Shown one piece after another: positions 25,590 through 36,600 of a DNA stretch of 64,000 nucleotides. The stretch lies in the NCBI GenBank assembly GCA_003342895.1, contig PTFA01000272.1, positions 806,001-870,000 of the forward strand, given 5' to 3'. How positions within the stretch are numbered: position 1 is the first letter of the stretch; the number at the start of each line of letters is the position of its first letter. The DNA is from Casuarius casuarius. Taxonomy: Eukaryota > Chordata > Aves > Casuariiformes > Casuariidae. The translations under genes and the position numbers were made by a program. The notes below the pieces were generated by a model. It did no database searches. It was given only the letters and a program-made list of their open reading frames with translations, and was not told the origin of the DNA.

Positions 25590-26356
25590 TCAAGCTGTAA
25601 AAGCATGAAAGGAATCCTTGTGACCTACCTCTATAATAATCAACCTTTGTTTAGATTTGTTGCTCAGGCATCTTTTCTTTCCAGAGTGTTTCAGTGTTAC
25701 GCTGTCGGAAGAAAAAGTAAATAAGCACCGCAGTTCTGCTAGGAGCATGGTGTTACCTGTTTTTCAGCAGTGTGCTCTATACATTTTGACTATTTACTTA
25801 CATGACTTCAATGTGATCACAATTGATTCCTGGTCTGTATATTTCAAGCTTTCCAATATGTTTGGGATTGACACCTGACAGACCAGGTCCTATGCAAAGG
25901 CAGTGTCCTTTGGCAAAGGATGCCATTATTCCTGCAATGACAGTGTCGCTCTAAGTACAGTGCACTTGTGACCAAACAATTCAAAGGCTCCCTTCATTTA
26001 TGCTCTGAGTCTCAGGCAGAAGTGAAGGGTGCAAGTGAGTTGAGATCTCTGCTGATGTCTGGCCTCTGAACTCTTCTAACACCTGATAGAGTAAAGCTAC
26101 TTGTTAAATTTATTTCTGAAAATTTTTGGTGCTGCAGAACAAGAAAGCTTTATTTCTACCCCAGGGCTCTCAGAGCAAGAAATGACGTGGTTCTTACCTG
26201 ACAGGGTGGAGAAGCTGCTGGTTGAAAGTAAGTTACTGTAGGAGGAAGGAAGGATGAAGGATGGCAAAAAGTATTGACAACAAGGGGAGAGAACTCTGTA
26301 CCTTGCACTGCAGCCACAGTCAGGAGAAGGAGCGACAGGCATGTCAGGAGCTTCAT
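25590..26356 (-). CDS. CXC chemokine C, CXCL11-like core, three exons read here (possible fourth exon), up to 98 aa
   Basis: This is a secreted non-ELR CXC chemokine. Minus-strand exons: 26302-26356 (signal peptide MKLLTCLSLLLLTVAAVQ), 25802-25931 and 25590-25701. The exon 2 core FAKGHCLCIGPGLSGVNP strongly recalls the GRCLCIGPG segment of CXCL11, and INCDHIEVI supplies the third Cys. Exon 3 opens VTLKHSGKKRCLSNKSKQ, so the usual CLNPE is replaced by CLSNK. Reading through exon 3 gives a stop at 25592-25590 and a non-basic tail. A good donor (GAG|GTAGGT at 25628-25623) sits exactly where CXCL11 has its third intron, so a short fourth exon is likely, but I could not find it. If so, the true coding 3' end lies left of 25590. 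Start codon: the ATG at 26356-26354; the upstream GTG in frame is not a start. Confidence 0.85.
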
Positions 26357-26455
26357 ATTCAGCACAGCTGTGCCTTCTGAGTGTGCTGCTTCTCTACTGC
26401 CTGCCAGGTAAAGGATGGATGAATGTGGGTGAAGTAAGACTAGTCCATGCTGGCG

Positions 26456-26557
26456 TATATATACACAATTCCACTGCCTACCTCTTGTTGGCAGTCAGAC
26501 AGGGAAATCCCTCATCCAAGGCACACATAAATTCTTCAATTTTATTATCACTTTCAG
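26456..26557 (-). promoter_or_regulatory. Promoter of chemokine gene C (TATA, perfect kappaB, weak ISRE-like)
   Basis: TATATATA lies at 26456-26463, about 100 bp upstream of the ATG. A perfect NF-kappaB consensus GGGAAATCCC lies at 26502-26511. A degenerate ISRE half (minus strand CTGAAAGTGATA) lies at 26546-26557. The order TATA, kappaB, ISRE matches genes A and B but the CCAAT box is not seen. The kappaB decamer is identical to that of gene B. Confidence 0.7.
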
Positions 26558-26599
26558 ATTCAGATGTTCCTCCCTTAGCGATTTGAAAATCTGATTTTA

Positions 26600-29500
26600 T
26601 CCTATAGTTGAATACCAGCTGACTCTCATGCCATGCCCTGGGTTATTTTGGGTGTTTCATGTTGTTAAAGAAAATGGGATTTTCTAACTGTTTCCTGTTT
26701 TCTCCTGAATGAGACTCTTTAATCAGCACAATTTAATTAACCACAGTGATATAGGCTGACTCGACAGAGGAACACACAACTAACACCTTTGTAGTTTATC
26801 TTCTTGTTGTTTATCTTCTCTAAGAAGGGGAGACGTGCACTGGAAGGGAAGGTGTAATGTTCTTTATAGACAGCCCAGAGTAGGCATGGCTCTCATTTCT
26901 ATCCTGGGAAAATTGTGTTTTCCTCTAAGTGTAAGGCTCTGCACCTGTACTGCAAAATGGGGAAGAGGGTTCCTGTAAGTGTCTGTGGTTTAGTCATTGA
27001 GACGGAAAACCTTGTGAAAAACTTGATTTTCCTGGCCTCTGCTAGAAGGACTGCTGTTTCCATGCTGTGAGTTAAGGTTTCTTCTTGTTCATTTTGGATT
27101 TCCTGTCTTTTAACTTTAGATTCTGGTCTTGTGTACTTGTCCTTGCTCCCTGCCCCATTTTATCTCTTCCTTTGCTTTGCTATTCCCACAGCCTCTCTCT
27201 GCTAGAGTTCATTTTCCAGTAAGAAGTAAGTGGTAGGAAGGGTAGCGGTCCTGCCTTCTGTTTAAAAGTGAAGTCTTGCTATTTACATTCCTAAAAGGGA
27301 GACGTATGCCAGACGCATACATCAGACATTTCAGGCAAAGTGTGCCAGATATTCTCATTAATGGAACTCAGTCATGTTGGAACACATTCAGTTTAATGTT
27401 AGTCCTTTAGTGTGATAGACTCTTGCTATATGGTGAAAGGAGGTTTATTAGCACACAGTATAGCCAAAGGAAAGGGATTTGAGGCCTAAGGGGAACTGTG
27501 CCCCTGAAGTGAGAAACTCAGTTTTCCCTGGATGTATTAAGTGAGCTGTGGCGTACTAGCAGGGTGAAGTGTTTATATTACTCCAACAATCCAAAAGGAC
27601 AGTGTCTTGAATATTGAGTGAGCATTTTGATGGAAACCAAGAGGTCTGTTTGAGACCATTTTTTAGTGCATTCCTTGATGTAATGCTTCCTTCTGCATTT
27701 CTGGCTGTCTGCTTGCCTTGCAGCTGGCTGTGTTTTAAAAGGCTTCTGAAACTGACTTGAACAGAAAATGAAGCAAGGAAGATGTAGATGGCTTGGTCCA
27801 AAAATGAAAGCAAAAAATCCTCATGCGGCACCTCCAAAGTTAGCTACATTTGCATGCTTTCTTGACTGCTTTGACCTGGCTTGATTCTGTTTCTTTTGCA
27901 AATACTTATTCAGGTATTTCGGTAGGTGTTCCTCTGAAACATGTATTTTGAGTAATCGGTCCTGAGAGCACATAGTTTGCAACCTACCTGCTTCAGATAG
28001 GTTTGGCCTGACCTCTGGTGTCCAGTACCTAGCTGCATTAGAAGTGAGGAACCTCTCAATTGGAAGCTAAAACTTTTTGGTGGTTATAATTTCAGTAATG
28101 GTCTAGTTACAGTCCATCCTTGAAGGAAGTCTATCCAAAGGTGATTCTGAGGCAAATCTGTAGTGCTGTTGCCACCCTACACACTAGATGAGGTGTGTTC
28201 CTTCACCTACACGAGGGCAATTGCGTTAACCTTTTTCCCTTAAGGTAGAACAGAGCTTTCAAGGCATTTCCTCGTATTTCAGCACTGAAATAATGAAGGT
28301 TTTTCAGAAGTCAGACAAAGAAATGGCAAAAAGGAAAATGACTGTTTCTATGTCTTGCAGGGGAAGCGCAGTGTAAGTAAATGTATACTTTTGGACGTTA
28401 TGTCTCAATGGTTTAGTCTGGTACAGTCTTCCCCTTACTAATTTCAGTTTGACAGAGATGAAAGATGCATTTTTGTAGCATCTTTTTTAGTCTAGTTCAT
28501 CTTTTAGCCTGTGATCCTTTCAGTCTTTGTCATATTTTGTCACAAGGAAGTGACCCGCCTTGGAAATAAACACATCCATCTTGACTGTGAACATTGTGTA
28601 TTTTCAAGCTGTACATGAGAGGAGTTAACACAATAACCTGGCTATTTAAAATGAAAAACAAAAACCCAGATTCCTGTTTTTGCTGTCAGAGAAAGGGCAG
28701 AGATCACTACTGGAGCAATCAAAGAAAGCTTTATGCTACAGGAAGGGGTTTTCTAGGCTGAGACTCCTTGTCTGTGGGGAAGTCCCACTCCTTTGCACAT
28801 CTGGCACAGCTTTGCTGAAAGTACAGTGTCAGGCAGGAATTTCCAGCATTCCTTCCTATATATGCCTGGTGAGGCCACCCATGTTGGAGCTGTCACTTTG
28901 ACAAGTGAAACCTCATGCTCAAGAAATGGTCCTTTTCTGGGCCATGATCCAGGACTACTGTTCCCAGAAGGAGTCAGGAAAAACACAAGCAAGAATAGTC
29001 CCTGACAGCACATTCAGTTCTTCTCTATCAGTTTCCTTTGTGAACACAAGCCCAAATCCACACAATTTGATAGTACTTACATGTTGATCCCTTGTAAGGG
29101 AGACTAGTTTGAGATTCCCTATCACAGGTTGGAAATCTGTGCTTGGCTTGTGTCTACGACAGGCAAGACACCCTATGAACAAAACCGTAGGGAATAGGTA
29201 TGCTGGATGGCCTGACAAGGACAGAAGAGCTGCAATCCTGGAGCATCACAGAAATGTTTCCTTACTCTAGCACAGCAGTAACCAGAGCTTCAGCAAAACT
29301 GACCGGCAACTTTGTCCTTGCAAGCCGGAGCATCCTTCCAAGACAAACCAAAGGTCATCCTCTTAGTTACCACAGTCCTGCTAAGCTGGGGCGGCTGCTC
29401 TCTAAATTTTTTTTTTGTGACCAAAAAAAACCCATAGTCTTCTGGGTTTCTGGTGGCTCTGTATGAGTATGCTGGAGTAGTCCTATCCATCCTTTCTTTG

Positions 29501-32500
29501 TAGTAAGGCCATAGCCATGCTTTGGAGAGAACATCATCTGGTAGATGAAAATGTGAAAAAACTCAGACTTGCAGGATTTGTGGTCTTCAGTCAATTGTGG
29601 ATGTGTTCTCCTCTGCTTTAATTGGTCAGGTTATCTGTAAACCGTTTCTGAGAGGAGGCCTTAATGCTGGAAGCCCACTACTAATTTTTGCTGCTTGAAA
29701 GACTGGCTTATGTGGTTCTTCTCATACCCCTGTTAACACTATCCTTAAAGCAAAAATCCTTGTCCTAAATTAAGGAAGGAATGATAGGACAGGAACTGAA
29801 AATGGGACTTAATTCAATTACTGGACTTTGGCATCTCTGGGTGTCCCACCTGTCCTACAGCTGTCAGGTCAGATTGGTACAGATATCCCCTTGTTTCTGC
29901 GGTGAGTTTACTGGTGCTGTGAGGCATCTCTGAGCATTAGATGCTCATGTTTAGGCAAGCTGAGTGAGACTCTAGTGTCTTAACCAGCAGGTGCTGGTGT
30001 ATTTTTAAAGTAAGCCCCCTCCTGTCTCTTCCAAAGGAGCTGTCCTGCTCTGCATGAAATAATTCAGAATTATCTGGGTAGGTGAGAGAAGCAGAATGAT
30101 TTTCATTTATCCTGTAAGTGAAATTCCAGCATGCCAGTCCTTAGTTAAACAAAGCTGAGGTTTTTTGTTTGGCATAAATATTCATTTATCTAGTCCCTTA
30201 TTTCCTGTGTTTTTTTAAACGCAAAAATAACTGATCATTCTGTTATATAAGCAAAGAAACCACAAACAAATAGGCTTTCTCAAGGACTTGATTTTCAGAC
30301 TTGTAAGTTCCCTTTCCTCTTCATATGCAATTTTGGGGAGAAGGAGTTTGTTACCCTCAGGCTTTGCCTTCCCTGGGTTACAGCCCCAGGAAACTGAGAG
30401 GTGCCTGCTGCTTGCCTTGCTGCTGGAGACTAGTGAAATGTTCCAGCCTACTGTGTACTCCACTATGCCAGGAGTTCAGTACTAGTTGGAGCTACAGATC
30501 AAGCTCTCCCTAAAACAAAAATACTGCCTTGAATTGGATCAGGAATTAGTAGAACGTATTTCACAGCCTGATGAAGAAAGCTACTCTGGTATATTCTAAT
30601 TTTCACAAGTAATTACTTTGGAATTCATTTATCTCTGTCTTTACTCAAAACCATGTGAAGTTTGGTTGTCTAACTTACAAGATCAGACCTGGCCCACATG
30701 CTTCCTTTTTATATGTTCTGTGGAGATCGGTGTTAAAGGACACTAAGTAAAGGCATGTTGAACTAACTATTGCATTGTTTTTCATCAGCAGAAAGGACCT
30801 GGCTTGTTGAGTCACGAACCAAGCGTTGGTATTGAAGACATAAGCAAATATGTGGTAAAGAAATGAAAGTCAGCTTAATTCCCAAGTTAATCTCCACAGC
30901 CCGTGGGAATTCTCTGTATTTCTGTGCTGGAGTGTGTGTGACTGAGAAAGCCTTTGTAAGCAGATAATGAGTAGGTCTTGTTTCCACAGCAACCAAATCC
31001 AAACATGTCCAATGTATTTTATCAGCTGGGACTTAACTAGTGCTGCCTTTGCCTGAAGCAAAACTGCAAAGTTGTTAACTTCAGATTTTCTTGCAGATGG
31101 AGTTACCTTTCTATATATCAGTCATTGTGGAATAAAATGCCATTTTTGCCTATGAAATCTTCAGTCAGAGCTGTAAAATATCAGGTATGTGCTATTCTGT
31201 TTGCAGTTCTTGTTTTATTACTGATTTAGTACTGAGTTACTGAGGCATGGCATAATCCAGGGGTACCTGCTACTGCAAGTGAAAAGGACTGACTGTCTCT
31301 AATGTAGACCTTTTATACTGTTCAGTTCTGTCGTGCTTTAGCAAGTGAGGACTACTGTGAAGGCACTGAAAGTAGCAATTGAAAATGCGTGTCCATTCCT
31401 AATAATCACTTGAGTATGCCAGTACAGGTAAACAAATGTCATAAACTGCACAAGGATGGTAAGTGGCCTGGCATGGTAGCCCCATGTACAGCTTTGAGCA
31501 ATGAAATACAGGCTAAAGAAGGTGAATTACGTGGGCCTGAAGGCAAGTGAAGAGTGAGTAACAGGAAATCAAAGCTGAGCACGCTGGGTTGGAGCAAGAG
31601 TGTGTTTCGTTTGTTATCTGGTTCCAGTTTGGTCTGTTTAAGTCAGGCAGCTACTCCAGACTCCAGAGGAGGTACTCAGAAGTATAAGTCTGGTAAGTAA
31701 AAGGTATTTGTGGCTGTGAAGTTGTACAAAGGGTGAGGAGAGAGGGGAATTTAACAGAATTCTGCAGACAAGGAGCCACAGAGTTCACCTAGGGTCCTAA
31801 GAACTTCATATATATCCAGGACCTTCATGTGCTTCAGGAGATAGTGAAGACTACAAGGTAGTGTCAGGATCGTAGGGGTCATTTGGACTGAAGAAGAATG
31901 CAAACTCCTGAGCATTAACTCAGGTTGGTATGTTTACATGTACACCTTCAACAGGTATCTGTGCAGCGTCTGAGGCAGTGCTCCTTGTGCATAAATGCCA
32001 ACAGAAAAAAGCCAAGAACCTCGAGTCCCTTCTGTGCCCACTCACTGCCTTGAGAGCTGTGGGGAGGGATGGTGAGTGTGAAATGGGAGTGCACTGCCCT
32101 TCCTATGTCTAACAGCTCCTGTGGAGGTGGGAGCTGTGCCGCATGGGGCTGCGACAGCATTTCTCTCCCAGAATTTGGCTGCCCTGCTTAACACTTGGGC
32201 CTGGAGCATCTATGAAGAACTACCCACCTATGCTATGTAGCTGCAAATCTCAGTCTGGCTTTCCTCTCACTAGAGAGTAACACAGACGTATGCATGGCTA
32301 TATAGCAGCATCTCAGCATTTATTGTAAATAGATGTATTTCCCAGCTGCTGAGAGATTTTTTTTTTTCAGAGAAAAGAAATGCCCTGCTAGCATCCAGAG
32401 AGGAAGTGAAACAGAGAGCTATGGTGGAAATATATTTAGCATGAGAAAGTAAAACTGAAGTAGGATCAACACATCCATTCCTCATCTGTGCCTTGCATAT

Positions 32501-33300
32501 GCAGGATGTTGGGATTTAGTGATGCATGTCTTTTTTTTTTTTTTCCCCGCAGTTTGCTTTGAAACGATGTTAACATTCCCATAGCATAGTTAATGCTTTT
32601 CTGGTAAAATAAAGTCATTGAGCAATGAAGTTGCTTGTTTCCTGTCCTCCTTTAATCCCTGTAGTTACAAAACTGATTTAGATCCTTTGTCATCTTCAAA
32701 TCACTTTGCTACTGTGTTCTGTGGAGTTTCTCATGCAAACAGTTTGAGAAATTGCCAACAGGTGGTTAATGCAGCCTAGAAACTTAACTAACTTCCTAAG
32801 AAAATGGCCAGGGTCTACCACTCCAGTTCCCCTGCCCTGGGCTACCAGGCTACCCTGCTGTCAGTGCCCCCTGCAACAGCCTGAACCACCTTAGAAACTG
32901 CAGCCTGGACACTAGTCAGAGCTCTTGAAAATGAAGATTGCTTCAGCTGCCAACTTGTACCTCATTCTCTGATATTGCCAAGACTATTTTACTTGAGATG
33001 TTAAACTAATTCAGCAGGCCATTGGTGAAAGATTTTATACGGAATAACAAACTTGAGTGAGTTACGATTAACTGGAATGAGGTGGTTGTGAGGAACGAGG
33101 GCAATCCCGATTGTACAATAAACAAAGAATGATAGAAGATTTTTTTTCAGCAAATGCTGCCCTGACAAAATCCAGATTTGATAACTTTAGATAAACCTTA
33201 TTTTGATTGTGATCCTGACTATAAACATGGTTTAACTTAGATTGTAATGATGGGAATGGCTAAAACTAAGCTTTAAAATGTTATGTAGTTCAAGCAACAT

Positions 33301-33331
<31 letters not shown>

Positions 33332-33630
33332 AAAAATATTTTGAGACATAAGTTTTAAAAAGTTCCTAAGAATTTTATTTGAAAACCAATTTTTGAAGCG
33401 TCAATAATTTGCGAGATGGGAATTCTGATTTTTAGCACTTGAACTTGTTCTGTATCAAGGACAAGTGTTTAAGCTTTTTCCTAAAGCAGAGCAATGATAA
33501 ACCGCTAGCCAATGTGGGCTAGCATTCTTGGAGTTGAATATCTGTTTGTACTCCACATGTTCAGGATATGTTCCAATGCCTTTCATTAGAAGCCAGCCTT
33601 TAAGTTCTCAAAAATGTGATTTGCTTTCAG
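26600..33630. other. 7-kb gap between chemokine C and the FAM47E-like locus
   Basis: In mammals ART3, NUP54 and SCARB2 lie between CXCL11 and FAM47E. No exon of these could be recognised here on either strand; in particular the large coding exon expected for an ART-family gene is absent. Small open frames at 28680-29590 and 30215-30513 overlap on opposite strands and look like chance. A T-rich run lies at 32531-32544. Confidence 0.4.
33300..33334. repeat. Microsatellite (CA)n(TA)n
   Basis: About eleven CA dinucleotides run straight into six TA dinucleotides and then an A-rich stretch, some 300 bp upstream of the FAM47E-like exon 1. It is a simple repeat with no further meaning seen. Confidence 0.9.
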
Positions 33631-33643
33631 ATGTCCTAAGAAA

Positions 33644-36600
33644 ATGTCTTCTAACTACTTTCGAGAACGCAAACTGATGTTATCAGATTCCCTTAATGGC
33701 CAGCGCTGGATATTCCTGAAAAAAGGCTTAGATGACTTCAGAGATGGCTTTCCTCCTTCATCTGATAACATGATTGTGTATGGTACAAAACGAGCTGTCC
33801 CAATTATCATTAAAAATGATACACTTAAATCTTCCTGCATAGCTGAATGGAAGGAAAGGAAGAAGTGCAAAACACAGGTCTGTCTTTCCAAGCTTAGCCC
33901 ACTGCAGCAAGCCAGGAGGGATTACGTTGCGCAGGTAGAGTATTGCCTGAGCCAACATCCTTTAGTGTTCTACCTGCATTTGTAAGAAAGTATGTCTCCA
34001 AAGGTAATGATTTTGTAACCCCAGTTAAACAAGGATTCTTCAGAGAGCTGGAACAAGAAACTAACCTAGCATATGACTTCTTGTCACTTCAAAACAAAGC
34101 ATTTTTTTTTTAAAAAAAAGCAAAGTAATTGATATTTAATATAACTGGAGTTTTAGACAGGTCTGAGTTGTCAGCAAATGGCTTGCGAACAGTGTTACAA
34201 ATGGGCAATTCAGAAATCTAGTGCCTGCCAATGACCGTCAACCGATTACAGAAAATGCATTACCTGTTAAGCTATCACCAGGCACTGACACAGACATTAC
34301 AAGGGCAAGAAGGGAGTCTGAAAATGGAAAAGGTAGAAGTATGCCCAAGACAGCAGGGTGTAACCTAATTGGTTCTTGGCCTGTTTATAGAACCATTCCT
34401 CTTCCCCTCCCTCCCCCCCTAGTCTTTGATTCTTCAACTTCCTTTGCTTCATGCATAGAGTAGACAGATATTTCTGTTTTACAGCTGGGAGTTTCCATTA
34501 TGTTTTTCTGGGATGCTGCAGATGAGCAGAAGACAGTGATTGAGAACAGTGGCAACACTGGGCTTTCCACTTCAAGTACTTCCGAAAAGGAGTGGGGGAG
34601 AGTGGGTAGAGCATTTTAGAAATGGCAGGTTTCATGGTACAGAATATGGAAACCTCTGGCTGAAGCACTTGGGTCTGTATCCCTATTTAGCCTGCTCTAG
34701 GGAGATATACTCCCCTAAGGCTGGGATGCAATAATGTGACTAAGGATGGGTTTACTGGGAGAAATCTTGGGATTCAGAGAAGGGAGTTGAGTCCTTGATC
34801 TCTTGTAAGACCAGGCAACGGCAGGGTGCTCTCCACCTCAGAGTACTGCTATTGGGGCAATGAGGTCATGTAACAAGGGGTTGTACTGAAAGGAAGAAAA
34901 CTTGAAAACACTGGAAGGAAAATCTCACAGCAGAATAGTGGATTGCCATGCAGCATGGCAGAGACCAGCAAGTTAGTAGGATCCAGAGAGCTGGCAAGCA
35001 GCCTGAGTTGCAGCTAATGGTATAGCAGTTTTGAGAAAAATATATAATATGAAGCTTCTGGCTTATGAAATGTCCTACTAGCAGACCTGAAGAGGCCTCT
35101 GTGTTGGGCAGTCTTTCACATAGCCCCCAAGAGGATTTCATCCAACGAAGTACTTTTGAACACATGCTTTCTTTTTTGCTGGCTTGCAGCTCTTTCAAGA
35201 GGTCATTGGTGTCCTGTATCCTGAAATGCATTTGAGGGATGAGGTTGGATACAGTGACTATGAACAGAAGAACCAGCCTTTTCAGGAGATGCAGGAGGAC
35301 AAGCAAACCAAAGCAACAGGTCCCCGGTCACCACTGCTGTGAGTACAGGACAAGATGGAGAGCAATGCTAAGGGCTTTCTGAATCCCCCCTGCTCCAAGA
35401 TGAGATGTGTGGAAAGAGGAAATTCAAGTTCATGCAGGCAGGCAGGCAACCAGGCAAAATCAAACCTTCTACAGGGAGACCTCTCAGCTAGTGCTGATGA
35501 ACTTAACATTTAATTTGTTTCAGTGTTGTCTACCCTTTTGAGACTTAGTGTTCCCAGAAGCATTTTCTAAACCATTTCAGCTAGCCCTTTCACCAAAGAT
35601 CTATCAAAGGAGTAGTTGTCATTAGAGGATGGGTTTCTTTGCCTTCCTCAAATGGTACTGCTGATAAGCTAATTGATATTCTTCAACTTGTCCAGAGAAT
35701 AGTCAGGATTAGTGTTGAGTGATGCAAAAACAAAGCTGGCCAAAGAGGTTGTCTTTCCAGTCTGAATCAGCTAAGGCAGACTATAAGCAGTATTTTTTTC
35801 TTCCCCTGGTGCTTTTAATAATGAAGCATGGTAATGGGTATATGACTCCAAGCTTGGTGAGGGTTTTTTTTTGAGTTTTCTATTTTGAAAATTGCAGGTT
35901 ATTTCTGAAATCTTGCATCTAAATCTTGGTAATTTCTTGCTAGACGGCAGGTGGAGCTTTTCCTATTATGTATGAGGCTGATATTTAGAACTGGTTCAAA
36001 CAGCTTATGCTACTCCATGCAAAAAAATTTGCCATGTCTGGTGGTAAACTGTGATCCAGAGGGGTAGGCGCAAACACAGGATCCAGCTTTAGGCTGTCCT
36101 CTAGAACTGACAACTATAGGTCTGGCTAATCAAGGAGTGTTTCAGACTTTGTATCAATCTCTTCAGCAAGGAGTCTCGAGGCAAAAACACATATACATGG
36201 TTTTCCAAGAAGAAGATAGCAGCAAGAGAAAAGGTGGCCAAACTGAATGACTTTACTCTCCTTGATGAAAATATAAAGCGGGTAACCAAGCATTTTTGTG
36301 ACTGGATTACTACTTTGGTAAGTTGGATGAGACAGAGGTGGCTGGGGGGGGGAGAGGAATCTTCTCCGACCTGAAACCTGCCACCACTTGCCCTTTTTCT
36401 TCTAGAAAACAATGACTTCATTTAGGCCAAGTGTCTTTAGACTTAGGTGGTAAAAATAGGATTCTGGTTGTGTGAATCCAAGAGCCATACTCAGAAAACC
36501 TTGTTTCTGACTCAGCTCTGTCATGTTGTGGCTGACAGGATTCAGTCCATTGAAATGTAAAGCAGGGATGAGCAGAAACACCACTAAGTAAGCAAGCTTA

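Noticed and set aside
26600..33630. ART3, NUP54 or SCARB2 between chemokine C and FAM47E, as in mammals
   Set aside because: No recognisable exon on either strand; the large ART-family coding exon would have been obvious.
35282..35509. Minus-strand 75-codon frame over FAM47E exon 2
   Set aside because: Antisense shadow; the plus strand carries the conserved PEMHLRDE motif and splice sites.
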